The position numbers and the translations under genes were made by a program. The notes under the pieces were generated by a model. That model worked only from the letters and a program-made list of their open reading frames with translations. It had not been told where the DNA came from and ran no database searches. DNA of 64,000 bases from Ophioderma brevispina (taxonomy: Eukaryota; Echinodermata; Ophiuroidea; Amphilepidida; Ophiodermatidae): assembly GCA_023653785.1 (NCBI GenBank), contig JAMKCH010041576.1, positions 49,276-113,275 on the forward strand, in the 5' to 3' direction. Shown here in pieces: positions 37,755 through 50,836 of the stretch. Numbering within the stretch: position 1 is the first letter of the stretch; each line of letters opens with the position of its first letter.

Positions 37755-38262
37755 CACGGTTTGGTGTCGACATTTGCTTATCAATTCAGATCTTTTATTA
37801 TCAGTGTTCTTGAATTTCAGCATTTCTAGTTTCTCGTTTAACCATAGATTGCTTTGTCCTGATTGTATCATTACCGTATTTGATTCTCTTTACCAATATA
37901 CTTTGCCAACCCTGTCTCATTTTCATATTTGTGTCTAAACGAATTTGTGTGATTATTAAACCTCTCTTTAAAGGAGCCACCAGTTAAGCCCATATAAGAA
38001 TACGACACATCTCCCTGATTTAACTGTCGCTCTGTGCACATTTGAGAAGATAGACGTTCTTCTTTTTTCGTGTTGCATTTCTTTGATAATTGAACCCATG
38101 CAACCGTAACTCAATACAGTATACAGTTCCTGTTGAATTGTTTATGAAGTCTGTTTTCTGGAGGAAAGTGCTTGGTTAGCAGCTTGAAACGAATGTTTGA
38201 TTCAATGCTTATCCTAAAAGGGGGTTAAACCATATGATTTTTCTCTTCTATTCTTCCTTTCC
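37755..38262 (-). pseudogene. Penelope-like element protein, C-terminal fragment with GIY-YIG-type region
   Basis: Read on the minus strand from about 38262, the product contains KRKIIWFNPPF, then LTKHFPPENRLHK and FNRN, followed by YSYMGLTGGSFKERFNNH and YENETGLAKYI. After a shift or deletion it continues with LNEKLEMLKFKNTDN and KRSELISKCRHQ. This order is what I know from the region after the reverse transcriptase in Penelope-like retroelements, where a GIY-YIG endonuclease nicks the target; YSYMG stands where YIG is expected. The fragment has in-frame stops (one after FNRNCILY, one near 37871) and at least one deletion, so it is dead. The reverse transcriptase itself is not recognisable upstream (above 38262). 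No 5' or 3' boundary was found. Function is inferred from motif order; confidence in the family is high and in the exact clade low. Confidence 0.8.
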
Positions 38263-41200
38263 TGGCCTGTTTAGTGTGCTTTCATTAATTGTGGGACTGC
38301 TATTTGTTCTCGGTGATTTTTTAATATTCCTAAATTACTCTTGGATCATTATCCATTCATATGTCTTCACAAAACGTATTATTTCCTCTTTTCTTTATAA
38401 ATACAACGTAAGATAACTACATTACTGTTAACCTGTTTCACGGGCCATTTATTTTTCTTGCAGACAAATGTAATGCAGTAGATACTATCAATAGTAACTT
38501 ATAATATTTAATGGTCTATTAACTTTGGATAATGGTTAAAGCCAATATCATTAATATTTTCAAAATGTAAACGAAATTACATCCCAGTTTTGCTCAAATT
38601 TGAAAAAAAATGTATCGTATTTTCGGGCGTATTTTCCACACACAAACGATTCTTTGTTAAAGTATCAGGATCCCAACACATTATCCAATGTTTTATTTAT
38701 GTCCAATGACAACTGGGCACATAGCCTGCTTTGGGCGTAGATAACTGCTAAGGCTTTAACGGTTTTTACACCTATGTAACACGTAATACCGCGCCGCGCA
38801 AAATGTGTACTCAATGGTATGGGTGGCCATGGGATGTCTAAATTCCTAATCTTAGTCGCCTAACCTACCTCAGGCGTCATATGCGAAACATTACACGTAA
38901 AATTACAGTAAGATTTATGAACCAGCCAATCACCTCTACGGAAAATCTAAAACCACCAAACATATTTCACGTATCGACTGATAACCAATAATAATATTTT
39001 AGACTGTCTACTCGCCTGCATTTCTGACGCCTTAGAATGTGTCTAGGGTTAAGCCGCTCGATATACTTAATTGGTAATGGGAGGCTTCAAAACTCAATGC
39101 TGCATGGTTGACGGGGAGTTTCATGACGGGTTTAGAACAATGGTAACCGGTTCAAACTGGACAGTGCCGTTCGGTATCGGTGAGCCACCGGTTGTGGCGT
39201 TTGAAGCACGGTCTCTAAACATTCATAACTCATTGAAAACAGGCCTTTCTCATTCAACCGTTTCTCAGTAATTCAAACTGTATCATTAGTATATTTTCAT
39301 TTATTTGTTACTTGTTAGATTCCTAATATGATGCAGGTAGAACCTTAGAAGCGAGCGCTCAGACTGTCATATTTGCCAAAATGCATGCAAGAATTCCATA
39401 AATTACCGTTTGGAAATCCCAAATGCCCAAATCCAGCAGATCGTGTCCGGCCCCCTGGTTTTTAAATCAGTATTATGCTTTCTACTTTGATGACAGCTTT
39501 GGTCAAAAAAATGTTTGTTTGCCGTAATCCTCGCTTTTACGTGTTAAACCAATGACAACGTCTAAAATTAGATTTCTTGGCCGCCTCCATGAAGAGAAGA
39601 AACAAAGAAATTATGAATATTTTAAAAGGGCGCCATCTATTTATTATTTTATTTAAAAATATTTATTTATCGTATTTAATTATTCCAAGCATGATTTTTA
39701 AAATATCAGCACAACATTATCATAGGTTTAATGTTAGAAAACAAGTACATAAAAAATAAATGTGCGAGAAAACAAAATATCCAACAGAATTAAACAACAG
39801 AATTAAAACAAATTCTTTGTTGAATATCGGACTACAAATTAAATTTCAGTATTTTGGTCAAGTTCCCGTCGATTTTTATCTCCGTAGGAGTTAATGGTAA
39901 GAACGAAAAGGGGGATCAAATGAGGGTCGGTATTTTTTAAACCTGTCAGACTATAGATTTCAATAGCTGTCAATACGTACATACGCGTTTGTCTATAAGA
40001 GCTTCGCTTCGTGCTCGCTTATTAGTATTTCACATTAATTAACTGAGTTATACATTTCTTTCAATGACTACTTCTTTAAAAACGATGACGTTTTCATCCA
40101 AGCCTCTTTCAATGTAGCAACTCACCAAAACGAATCAAGATAGATTACAGCAATACAGACACAAACCAAAAACCGATTAAGGTGCTTTGATGTGGGTCGG
40201 TCAAGGGTGTTCCCATATGAAAATTCGGATTTTTGCACCAATGTAAAGGTTTTTTATAAAAAAATATCCCATGATAAAGGATTAAGCTGAAAAATATTTC
40301 TTTGGTATAAAATTGTGAAATTTCTAATTTCATATAGGAGCAAATACTAAATTCAGCCTATGTTTTATATTGAAATTAAGCAAATGAAAAATCACCTTTT
40401 ATTTTCATTTTCAAGGTATTTCTGTACCTAAAGACAAGGTAAGAAATCTATTATTGTGCCCCAAAATCTCCCGTTACACCTTTAATAATACACGAAATAT
40501 AATATTTTACCTAACTTGACCCCAAACTAATATTCGGTTGATTTTGAAAATTCTGTACCAAGAAGATTTTATGTTTGTAACAATAAAACAACCATGCAAA
40601 GTCTAGAAACACCGCTCATTATATCGTGCAATGTGTTGCCGATAGAACCTGATTAATGACGACAAGGCTATTTAATTCACCACGGGATTCATGCTGTTGT
40701 TTTTATGAAACTTGATTTATTTCAAGCAATAAAACATTAATTTTATCTGTCCTGACTTATAATCCTTCCTTGATATGTCGGATTGCTTATCTTCATATTA
40801 ATCAGTGTTTATTGAGTCTAATTTTTCATTTGATTTTTGACATAAATTGTTATTGGATTTATTCGGATAGGCAAAATGGGCTTAATGGAAAGAGTTACCG
40901 TCTTATAATTGTAAAAAGATCCGATATTGTTTATCTATTTACATTATAACATAGTCCTCCTTCTATTCAACTCCAAAAACAGGTATTAATTTAGAAAATG
41001 AAATCTTGATCTCAGAACTGTATAGACATATTTGACAACAAAACGACTAAGCAAAGTACCTGCAGGTATTTTTAATAAGGTGGAGGTAAAATACAGCCGT
41101 CTGAGAAATAAGAATTTAATATAATTGTAGTGAAATACTATAGACTGGAAATGACAATATCGTGGATACAGTACACGATATGAGAACGACCGTTCCTTAT

Positions 41201-43062
41201 TGGGTATCAAAATCAATGCAACATTGAATGTATCCCCATGAAGAGTTCTCAAGCGTATTGAAAATAAATACATACGGCAGATCGATAGTCGGTATTTAAA
41301 AAAAACAATCATCAACCATTTCTCTTCATTTTGCATAAGTGTACAAGTATTTAAATAACTCTGTTTGTTTATCGGACGTTTATTATTACACTTATTATAA
41401 TATGCAATTTTATTAAATTTATACTGGGAAAAATTCCCAAAAGATTAAATCAGTTTTAGTTATAAGAACAGCACATTTTCTTGCTTGCACCAAAGCAATC
41501 AAGTGAATTAAGTTTTCCAAAAATAAATCATCAAATTGATAATTATGGATGGCTCATAATTGAGGCCCACATAAACAACGTGACTGAATTTAAATTGAAC
41601 CCGAACATACTGTATTATTATTATAATACATATTCATAATGACAGCAATGCTAAGGGTTGTTAGAGTCAACAGCTCTTTGTGAGTTTGACAAAAGGCTAA
41701 CATGCTTTCATCAGTTATTAAAACGCGAGAGGTCGCGCCTTTCCTTTTGCCACCACAGTAAAATCATTCAAAGAATGAGTCCAATTTGATGCAGTGTTAA
41801 TTTGAATGTGCAATTTCACCGTTGCACTGCTACAAAAGAGAAGAAAACAAAAATTAGTATGTCTTAATAAAATTCAGCATAGGTACAGTATTCTAAATAA
41901 CATTCGTCTAACCAAACACGCGCTTTTTTTTGCACATCTAACCTGGAGAGGAGGTTGTTGCAACCCTTGTAATTTTGTTAACATCCAATATTTAGGATGT
42001 CTTCTTTCTATTGATACCAAGTAAATACCAACATCTCCATAATTAACATCATTATCATAATCCTAGGAAACCTCAAATTTCCCCATTATTTATTGAAAAT
42101 AGGCGAAATTTAAATTTTGCGCCAAAGCTCGTAAAAACGCATTTTTGGGCCGTGTTTGTTTTGTTGTACATGAAAGAAATATCGATTCCAACTTACACAG
42201 TAGGTTTCATTTGATGATATTTCACAGGAACAACAACCAAATCCCTGGGGTGGCACCAATTATTATACCTGGAACATTGACAATCTCCCCTACCCGTAGA
42301 AAAAGTGGGTATGTGATCATCGTATTTTGTTCACTAAACTGTGCTCAAAGGATGGTCCTACGATTAGCCTTTATAGGTTGCCCATTTGAGCGGTTCTTTT
42401 TTTTGAAGGATGAAAACAAAAACAACAAAACATTAGACAAGTAAGGGGTAAAGGAAAATTTTCAGTATCTAATGTAAAGTATATCCAATATTATAATTTC
42501 ATCCGCGTTTCTCTATCTGATTTAGTTGTGCTCTTTATCCCAATAAATCATTAAGTAATATTTAAGTCTGACATCATAAAGCAAAAAGCCCTCAATTTAC
42601 CATGTCACTCTCTGTGATCTAATTTGCAGGATATTACAGTAATTCAAGCGTAAAACTCCAAGTGGATCCCTTTTCTTCAAATTACATTGAAAACGTACGT
42701 CAGCATCTACTATTTCGATACAGTTGTCAATAAAAGTGTATTTCAAAATAGTACAACTTAGAACTTAATCAGATCGCAGTGATGCGAAATAATTGCCTTG
42801 TATTACGAGCAACATTCAGTTTGATTGAAACCTTTTAGTATTTGTCTTTCCTATCTAGAAGTTCATTGCAGATTGGTAACGTTTCCTCCAACGGTTTCAG
42901 TCTATTGATGCCGCTGATTATGCATCTGCATCTAATTATATCTAATAAGATGTATCTTTCACTTGCCTCGAGTTATAGATAGATCGATCAATTTAAGGGC
43001 ACATCTAGAATGCCAATATTGTAGGAAGTTCCTTTGCAGCTCTTTTTTTGGTATACTGTTAA
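38263..43062. other. No gene recognised
   Basis: About 4.8 kb, AT-rich. The 66-codon ORF at 39071-39271 and the 116-codon minus-strand ORF at 40986-41336 match no family I know and lack supporting context. On the minus strand at about 41681-41717 there is a CTGATGAAAGC motif like those in retroelement tails, listed as a weak finding. Confidence 0.4.
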
Positions 43063-43419
43063 CCAATTGAGTGATTTGTACAGAACAAAACGGAGGAAAA
43101 TTACGGTAAGTTATCGTCAATTCTGTACATTAACGACAATTTCCATTACAGAAATAAGCCGAGTTTTACGGACGATTCGCGTGTTTTCTGTTAAAATATG
43201 GATTTTTCAGGCAGTATAGTTGCTGATTAGTTGCTGCCAGGTAACTATGCTGGTTGGAAAATCCAGTTTTTTTAACAGAAAACCCGCCGTATTTCTGTAA
43301 TTGTACTGAAAATTGTCGTTGATGTACAGAATGTACGATACTTTCCGGTATTTCTCCCGTAATTGTTCCTTCCCGTATTTTCTCCCGTATTTGTTCTGTA
43401 AAAATTGCATCAATTTTAA
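43063..43419. repeat. Foldback element with TACAGAACAAA-type arms
   Basis: The left arm 43063-43215 and right arm 43253-43419 are reverse complements over most of their length. Matching blocks include TGTACAGAACAAA, GGAGAAAATTACGG-like words, ATTCTGTACAT-AACGACAAT, TTACAGAAATA-GCCG and TTTTCTGTTAAAA-GGATTTT. The right arm has an extra repeat of TACGGGAG, so the arms differ in length. The loop is under 40 bases, giving a hairpin of about 350 bp. ORFs in this segment on both strands are by-products. Confidence 0.85.
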
Positions 43420-44246
43420 CAAAGATAATATAAGTAAATTGATCACTACTTTTCGACAATGTATTGGCAATATCATGTTTATAGCCCCTCGTGTTACACG
43501 CGCTAACAGCCGCTTCTTTCTTGATTATTGTTCTTGTGTTTGACTTCTGTGGTACATGTTATTTGTGGTACTTTGTAATTGCTATGCTCATATGAATTTC
43601 TTCTCGTAATTCAAATTCTTATGATTACTTATGTACAGGTCCATTCATTCTAACCTATAATAAACGATCCACTTACGAAATATTGTTTTGCCTTTCCTCC
43701 AACATTCAATCTTTAGGTATGGATGCAAAACGAAATTTACAGTCAAAAATTTCAAATCATACCCGGATTCATCATGTACAAGTTTCAAGATGGTCTCTGA
43801 GGCTTTTGCCACGACGCCATATCGCAGTTCTCTGCCAGACAGCTGTATAGAAACTCCCTTGAGATTTATCCAAGACGTACATTAGTAAAATTGGTAAAAT
43901 GGACACTTACATCTAATGTACACAATGAGGTGTCCTGGGTGCAATATACAAAGGGGTGGACTAAGGACATTGGTATTTCAGCTGTTATGTGCCTGACATT
44001 GCCACGAACTGAATACTGGATGTCAATAAGCGAAATTGCTGTCAGTTAAAATTTGTTACGAATTACAAAAAGCAAGATGGAGCATGTTGTTCAGGGGATT
44101 GTGGGGATGCTATTAGTAATTAACCTTCCTATAACCAACCTCAGTGGGGGACTGTAGTGCACAGATCACATGTGAGTGTGCAAATCTGGATAAAATTGTG
44201 AGTTTTGGTACACAAGTACTTTATGCATTGATAATCAAAAAATTTA
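43420..44246. other. No gene recognised
   Basis: Spacer between two foldbacks; the 65- and 76-codon ORFs have no recognised domain. Confidence 0.4.
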
Positions 44247-44843
44247 TGGAAGCACTTGCCACACCCCTTTCATGGCCCCGGCTTGGATTTCAAGGTTACA
44301 CAGGGGTAAAAATTAAAATGTTCCGATTGTTTTGAAAACACCATGATGTTCGTCTGGCTACAGGGATTCCAAAAAGGTATAAAGGTATAGTTTATACTAC
44401 CTATGGCTTATAGTTTTAGCATTATGGGGTAAAAATTGTAAAGATGGTGAAAAAAGTCAATTTTGATTTGTACAGCGGTCAAAAATTAAAAGTTGCTTCT
44501 AATTTTTTTGTCAACGTGTTCAAATTGTTGGTTCGGGTTGAAATATAAGAATAGTTTTGACTATCTTACGTGACTGGTTATTAACCAAAAAGTCAACAGC
44601 TATTTGCAACTATTGGATTCTATTGACAGCTATTGGATTCTATTTACCTGTGACCTATTTGTTGCATTTTGTTACCCCATAACTCAGAAACTATACACCA
44701 TAGATGTGTCAACTAAACCTTTTTACATCCTTGAGAGTGTCAATGTTATTTTCCAATATGATTTAGCATTTAAAGTTGCCCCTGTATGACCTTTGAAAAC
44801 CCAAGCTGGGGTCCATTAAGGGGATGTTTTGAAAGTGCTTCCA
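44247..44843. repeat. Foldback element with TGGAAGCACTT ends
   Basis: The outer ends are TGGAAGCACTT (44247) and AAGTGCTTCCA (ending 44843). Inward blocks mirror each other: CCCCTTTCATGG with CCATTAAGGGG, GGCTTGGATTTCAAGG with CTTTGAAAACCCAAGC, ACACAGGGG with CCCCTGTA, and AGGTATAGTTTAT-CTA-CTATGG-TTATAGTTT with its diverged complement near 44690. The arms reach about 200 bases. Inside, CAGCTATTGGATTCTATT occurs twice in tandem at about 44607-44643. Confidence 0.8.
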
Positions 44844-45805
44844 TCAATTTAATGTCTAACGTACTTGTGTGCAAAAAATCACAATTTGAGCTAGAAGCTT
44901 CACTCTTTTTCACTACATCCCCTGCTAGTTGGTGAAGTCCCTACAACTTTCCCAATTTCATTTCAATTTCACATTGTTTTCTCTTCATCAGACTTTCCGT
45001 ATATGTCCTTGTGAAACACGGTCGGCACACTTTCTCGTGGCATAACAAGACATTTGCAAATGCACCTCTACCTCTAGAGATTTCTTAAAACACCTTGCAC
45101 TTTATTAAGTACTCAAAAGTGATTCTATGACTGCATAGACTACCGCTTTTGTGGTTCGTTTGTCAAATAAGACAAGACGAACATGTTATTATCTTGGATT
45201 TGTTTTAGGAGCGGTTTTCCTGCTCTTGAAACACTTTCACCGATTTTGTGTTTTGATTTGTTTCAATATATGTGCCTTCTCACTCAACAAGCAGAGGGTG
45301 ATTTAGCATCCACAAGGCAACATCTTTGGGAAATTTTTCACCTCTACAGGTCATGTGATGCCAACAAAACCTATCTTAACACATATAAACCCAGACTTTT
45401 ACCTCATTTTATAGCCCACAAGGTGCTAGTGCTTTTTTTTTTTTAAGGAATTTTAGCATGAGTATGAAATGTCTTGCGGTTCTTTAACTTCTTGAGCACT
45501 TTTTTATGAACATGTGGTTTAGTACAGTACTTATATCGCAAATTTGCTATGCAATCTGGGATTGATTCAAAAGACCCGCTGCACTCACAGTAAGCAAGCA
45601 TTCCCTATAAATAAAAACTCTTAGAAGTAGAAAACATTTTCAACGAAATTTTATATAGAACACTTATATACAACATGATTAAGGTAACTTTCCAACTTCC
45701 ACAAAATATCAAATCCGATTTGTAAAAATCATTCGCCTAACAACAGTTAATTTCTTAACAATATACACTTTGTAGAACTTTACTAGGCCTACTGACTAAA
45801 ATTGA
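44844..45805. other. No gene recognised
   Basis: AT-rich. The 87-codon ORF at 45183-45446 ends in translated poly(T) and shows no domain. Confidence 0.4.
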
Positions 45806-46170
45806 CTTCGGAGATATCGTGAAGGGAGGGCAATCCTTCAATTTACAATTGGTGTTTTTGCAATAATGCTTGTCCTACGCTATCCATCACTTGTGAAATA
45901 GCTAAGCTCCCATCTTGTCATTCTTATAGAAATTCAACTTTGTTAACAACTCCGATATTCCTATATTTTTTATTTTACACAGTATATTATGGTATGCTAT
46001 ACTACAACAGTATGATGTCTACTACATCAAAATGATGAACCCGATTTATCTAAACTTTGGAAATGGATGACTATCTTTAATTTTGTTTGACTATTTTAAT
46101 TTAATATAGAAATCATTATATTTTCCAAATTTCTGAAGTCTGCCTTTAAAATTTTGGTGGCATACCCAAT
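45806..46170 (+). repeat. Dispersed direct repeat, copy 1 (partner 48690-49010)
   Basis: Shared landmarks in order: GTGTTTTTGC, ATAATGCTTGTCC, TGTGAATAGCTAAGCTC, ATAGAAA-TC-AAC, AACTTTGGA-ATGG, and AAATTTCTGAAGTC-GCCTTTAAAAT. Identity is moderate with many indels. No ends were found, so the family type is unknown. Confidence 0.75.
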
Positions 46171-46924
46171 TGGTGCACCAATAATTACAGCTAGCAAAAT
46201 TTTTCAATAAAAGGTAACGCCTCTACTGTCACAAACCTAACTCAATGCTATCTGGTGAGTGTGTGTTATATTGTGTTATTACTGAACCCATATTTCCAAC
46301 ATTCACGATTATATTTATTTCAACATTGCACAATAGCTTCTTTGCTGTTGTATTTCTCAACTCACAAACGAACTTGGTGACAATAATGGGCGCCTCATTT
46401 CGCTATGTTGAATGCGTAGGGAAACAGTGGATCTACTCGTACATGATACCTTGTTGCTCAAATATTTGATTTTCTTTGAGCAATAAGAGATAGTTGCGCG
46501 TAACGCTATCATAATGCATAAAGAGCGAGTGGTGCCAAAAGACTGATCTAGAGGGAACGTAACTATCCAATTTCTCACAACAGATATATTTACACATTTT
46601 CGGACCTGTCGCAAAATTTTGAAAATACTACTTTAGAATACCCTATTCTATACTCCTTTTAACGCCACTTTCGTTCGGAGCCTAACATGGTCCTGATCCT
46701 ACTACTTCTGAGCGAGGATATTCAATATAAGTAATGACCTACATTACTGTCACGAGTGAAATTTTTACTCATGCAGTAAGTATTTAAAATTTGATGCCTT
46801 TATCATCACATAGGGAAGGTATAATTTCCCAGGCCAAATTAACTGTCATTTTAAATTCAGACCTGAGATTCTTTTTATTTAGCATAACACAAACAACACC
46901 CTCACCCTAAAGCCAAATATAAAA

Positions 46925-47436
46925 AAATTTGTTACATTAGAACTTCGGGAAATGGGGTACATGGACTCTTGCCCAAAAGAACGCCAAGAATAACTTCAGA
47001 ATGGATCATACATTCCTATAACCTGTTTCAAACAGGAATTATTTTACAACCTGTACATACATTTTTAAATATTAAATACACAATACAGGCTACGGAAACA
47101 AAAATTACAGTTTTGAAGAAGAAAGATGGTGGAGCGTCTTGCTTAAATCACCACCTTATTATTTTTATGTTAACCTACATTTCGAATTTCGTTGTCTAAA
47201 CAAGTAATATCTAATTTTATGAGAATTCCATGAATTTTTGGTTAAGCATGTCACTATATGATTTATATATCGCCACTGGGATGATACCCTCCTAAATCTG
47301 CATATGCCCTGAAAAGGGCCCCCATTTGGAAAACCTCCACGTGCAAAGTCAAACGTATGCAAGGTTCACATTTTGATATGCTTTGGGCAAGAGTTCCATA
47401 TGTACCCCCCCTTCAAGTTCTACTTGTAACAAATTC
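46925..47436. repeat. Inverted-repeat element with AAATTTGTTAC ends
   Basis: The left arm at 46925-46977 (AAATTTGTTAC, AGAACTTC, GGGGTACAT, GGACTCTTGCCCAAA) pairs with the right arm at 47384-47436 (TTTGGGCAAGAGTTCC, ATGTACCCC, GAAGTTCT, GTAACAAATT in mirrored form). A third, direct-oriented piece, GGGGTACATAATGGAACTCTT, lies about 100 bases beyond the right arm at 47524. No transposase. Confidence 0.75.
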
Positions 47437-48689
47437 TTTTCATTTTTTGGCCTAGGGTTCGGTTTTGTTTTGTTAGTTGTAAGGCCATTAAAAAATAATT
47501 TGTTTTCTGTAGAATTTTAAGGAGGGGTACATAATGGAACTCTTTCCGATTGGGGGTTGCAAGCAACTACTCCTTCGAACATAGAGAATTGGTTTATATT
47601 ATTTAATTGGACGACATGTAGGACTTTTTGGTTCCGTAAATTTGCAGAATGAGGATTGAAAGTGGACCCTTTGTACATAGAGAGTTTTAAATTTCAAAGT
47701 CAATTGCACATAGTAGGGGTTTTTTTCTTGGCCAAGCGACGATATAATATGTGATAAGAAAGGGCTACATGGAACCATGGACGTTAGGAAAGCAACGGTA
47801 ATAGCAGGTATAATCCTATTCTCAACAATTTTGGGGAAGAAGATTTGAAGATGTTTTTCTATAGTTTTTGAAGGATACGAGAAATTTTTTTTGGGTCCAA
47901 CAACCGCTGGGAAATATGGGGCTTTATAAAATAGAGGGTAAAATTATATAAGGATTTTGAAATCAGGTCATACGTTTTTAATGTACATTTATCGTTATAA
48001 AATCAAAAAAGGTATAGTTTTGCTATGTTCCAGACCTTTACCTCAAACAGGTCCAGCCACTATTCTCGGTAAAGGTCATCGTAGGGTAAACTTCCCCAGT
48101 GCCCCAATTTTGTTGAAAATTTTGTGTCAAATTGTTCCGTCTTGACTTACTTTACAATGTTCGGCATCTGATTGCGTAAATAGTGGGCAAACTTGAAAAG
48201 GGTATTACATGGTTCATAGGGGTCACCAAAACTTGACCGTCAAAATTGTATTTAAGTTGTCACTAAAGAAGTATGTAAAATGCATTTTCTGCTTCAGTAT
48301 GACCAAGCCAATGATTCGTTACCAGTTTCAACAAAATTTGAGTATTTGATAATTTTTGCCCAAACCGTAACCTTATATGTCTGTAGCAGTGTAACTAAAG
48401 GTTGAAACGCTAGTAAGCTATACCTTTATAAATCCTTATATAAGATACATTCATTGATGTACATTTAAACAAATTTGGACTTGATTTCAATTTACCCTGT
48501 ACTGAATATGTTGACAAAGTTCCCCACATTTCCCCCAGAGTTGGAAAACCCAAAATTCTGGTGCGGCCTACCCTTCAAACTATAGCAAAATCTTGAAAAA
48601 CATTTCCCAAACTTTGAGAATGTTCTCAGATTAACCCTCTATAATATTTGGCTGTTGGAGTTTCATAACGTTTTCATTAAAAAGTTGAC
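47437..48689. other. No gene recognised
   Basis: Contains the stray GGGGTACATAATGGAACTCT piece at 47524 and a 45-base segment at 48478-48522 (ACTTGATTTCAATTTACCCT) resembling 14568-14600. Otherwise unassigned. Confidence 0.4.
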
Positions 48690-49010
48690 TCAGAGAGTTC
48701 CTGAGGATGCCACCATCATTTTTCTGGCAATCGTGTTTTTGCTATACATAATGCTTGTCCACATACTAATTCACTGTGGTGAATAGCTAAGCTCAAGTCT
48801 ATGTCCTTCATATAGAAACTCCCAACAATGTTTTTTCAAATTCCGGATCAGGACTTTAATTATACAACGTTTCCTCCGGAAAAATCCTATTATATCGAAC
48901 TTTGGAGATGGGCATTGAATGTGACGACTTTACTTCTATTTTTAATTTTTAATTATACAAACAAAAAATAATTTCCGAAATCCTGAGTCAGCCTTTAAAA
49001 TTGCACATGT
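48690..49010 (+). repeat. Dispersed direct repeat, copy 2 (partner 45806-46170)
   Basis: Same landmark order as the partner 2.9 kb upstream. It is shorter by a few tens of bases because of internal indels, and lacks the region equivalent to about 45980-46020. Confidence 0.75.
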
Positions 49011-50836
49011 GGCTAAAGCCCGTTGAGATATTTTCGGGGATTTATTATCGAAAAGCTAAAAATAACTAATCTTTGATAATATTTCACTCAACCCCGAACA
49101 AGGCTTTAGGCTCTAATGTTAATTTGAATTTCATTATAGTTAACCTTACACCCCTTCAACACATCATAGAGTTCCACCACCTGCGTGGGTTGCGTTTCTA
49201 TGGAATTTTTTCGTCCACTCTTTGCAACAAATGGAATTTTCAGGGATATTTCTATAATTTAAAGTAACTTTGTGGAAATGTTTTCCTTTCACTTGTACAA
49301 ACACGTTGCAATGCTAGAAATTTCTGAAGTATTCGCCAAAATATCAGTTCACAAACTAGATGCAATCAAGTGCATTACTTCAATTTAGTTTGAACCCCTA
49401 GACGCAGAGAAGCATGAACATGGAGGATTGAAGTGTAATCGTTGGGGAAATTGAGAGTCCTGTTGATTTACACCTATTTTCTGTAATTGCTGATCTTCGT
49501 AGGAATCAAAAAGAAGCTATTTAAAGAATTTGAGATAAATTTGTCAATCCGAACCTTCTGCAAAACAAAAATGCCGTTGAAATTTGCTCCTCCTCTCTAT
49601 TTCATAAAAAATAACATGTGAGGCATTTTAAATTATAGACTTTTTAGGATCCTTGTAGTACCAGGCCGAAAATTTCCACAGGAAGTTTTTGAATTCAAAT
49701 GGAGCGTTTTGATATATTGACCACTGATGATCTTTGACCATTGATTGGAAAGCATGCCTTTCCAAAATTTGCGATGACAGACCGAGAACTTCTTTTCTCA
49801 TATATGTTCGCAAAACATCTGCATGGAAAACTAAAAGAGGAGCACTTTTAGGACTTTCCTGCATGTAATTACTTTATTGTAGAAGGTCAATCTACATATT
49901 GATTCATAAGTTCAGTTTAAATTTCTAGAAGCCTTAGGCACGCTTTCATGATTACATATACGGCGGCATCAAGCTAGTAAGCTATTATACCCCTTCACGT
50001 GTATAACGTTAGTGGCCTTGTTAGGCAGGACTGAGTACGTGGAAAGCAACTCCATTAAAATGGTGGCAATTTTAACCAAAGGGTGTAACGTGTGTGGATA
50101 TGTTATAGATGCCCATGAAACGACACAAAGACGACACCACTTTAAAATTTCCCAATCAACCTTTGACTGTGGCTGTTCACAGTTCACTGCGAATGAAGCA
50201 GCTCGCTTTTGTAATAATTATTATTTCTAAATTTATATTTGTTATTGAGAACTTCTTTTTGTTATGGTTGATAGAAACCCTCGATTAAACCATTATTAAA
50301 CAAGCTCTTTTCTACAATGCAGTTTAGTTAACATTAAGTTGGGCTACTACTCCATGGTTTTGCCTTCCGAAGGTTTTTAAATTTAAATTTTATTAGCTAA
50401 AATCAACGTCCAGACATTTTAAGCACAACCAGTATAACGATCACTGCTGCACAATATGAAAGGTATTTGAAATCGATTACAAATCAATCAACCATATTTT
50501 TGTATTACCATGGCAACTGAGTTATTTTTTGTATATTACTTATCACTTGACTTCATAAAAAATGTCTGCTTGAAAACCCAAAACAATAACGAAATGTACT
50601 GTTTCTATTTATCTTGAACTGATCTGCAGTTTTTCTAAATAGTTGCTGTACTTTAACCATGCAGGTATCGCCACTGATTGCATCGCATGTTGGGTATTTT
50701 TAGCTATACACTTTATTCCCCAATTGAATGCAAATATAGAATATGATTTGATCCGCTACAAACAATCTTTTTACAATTTGTAAACACCAGAAAACTATTG
50801 TTTGCTATTAGCTTGTGAGTACATTTTACCGGCAAG
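49011..50836. other. No gene recognised
   Basis: Overlapping ORFs of 72 codons occur on both strands at 49969-50230, inside a slightly more GC-balanced patch that starts near a TTAG and contains GTGGCAATTTTAACCAAAGG. Neither product is familiar. This may be a small transposon but I could not find its ends. Confidence 0.4.

Noticed and set aside
40986..41336. 116-codon minus-strand ORF
   Set aside because: No recognisable domain, no repeat relation, no supporting splice or promoter context; this length is reachable by chance in 64 kb.
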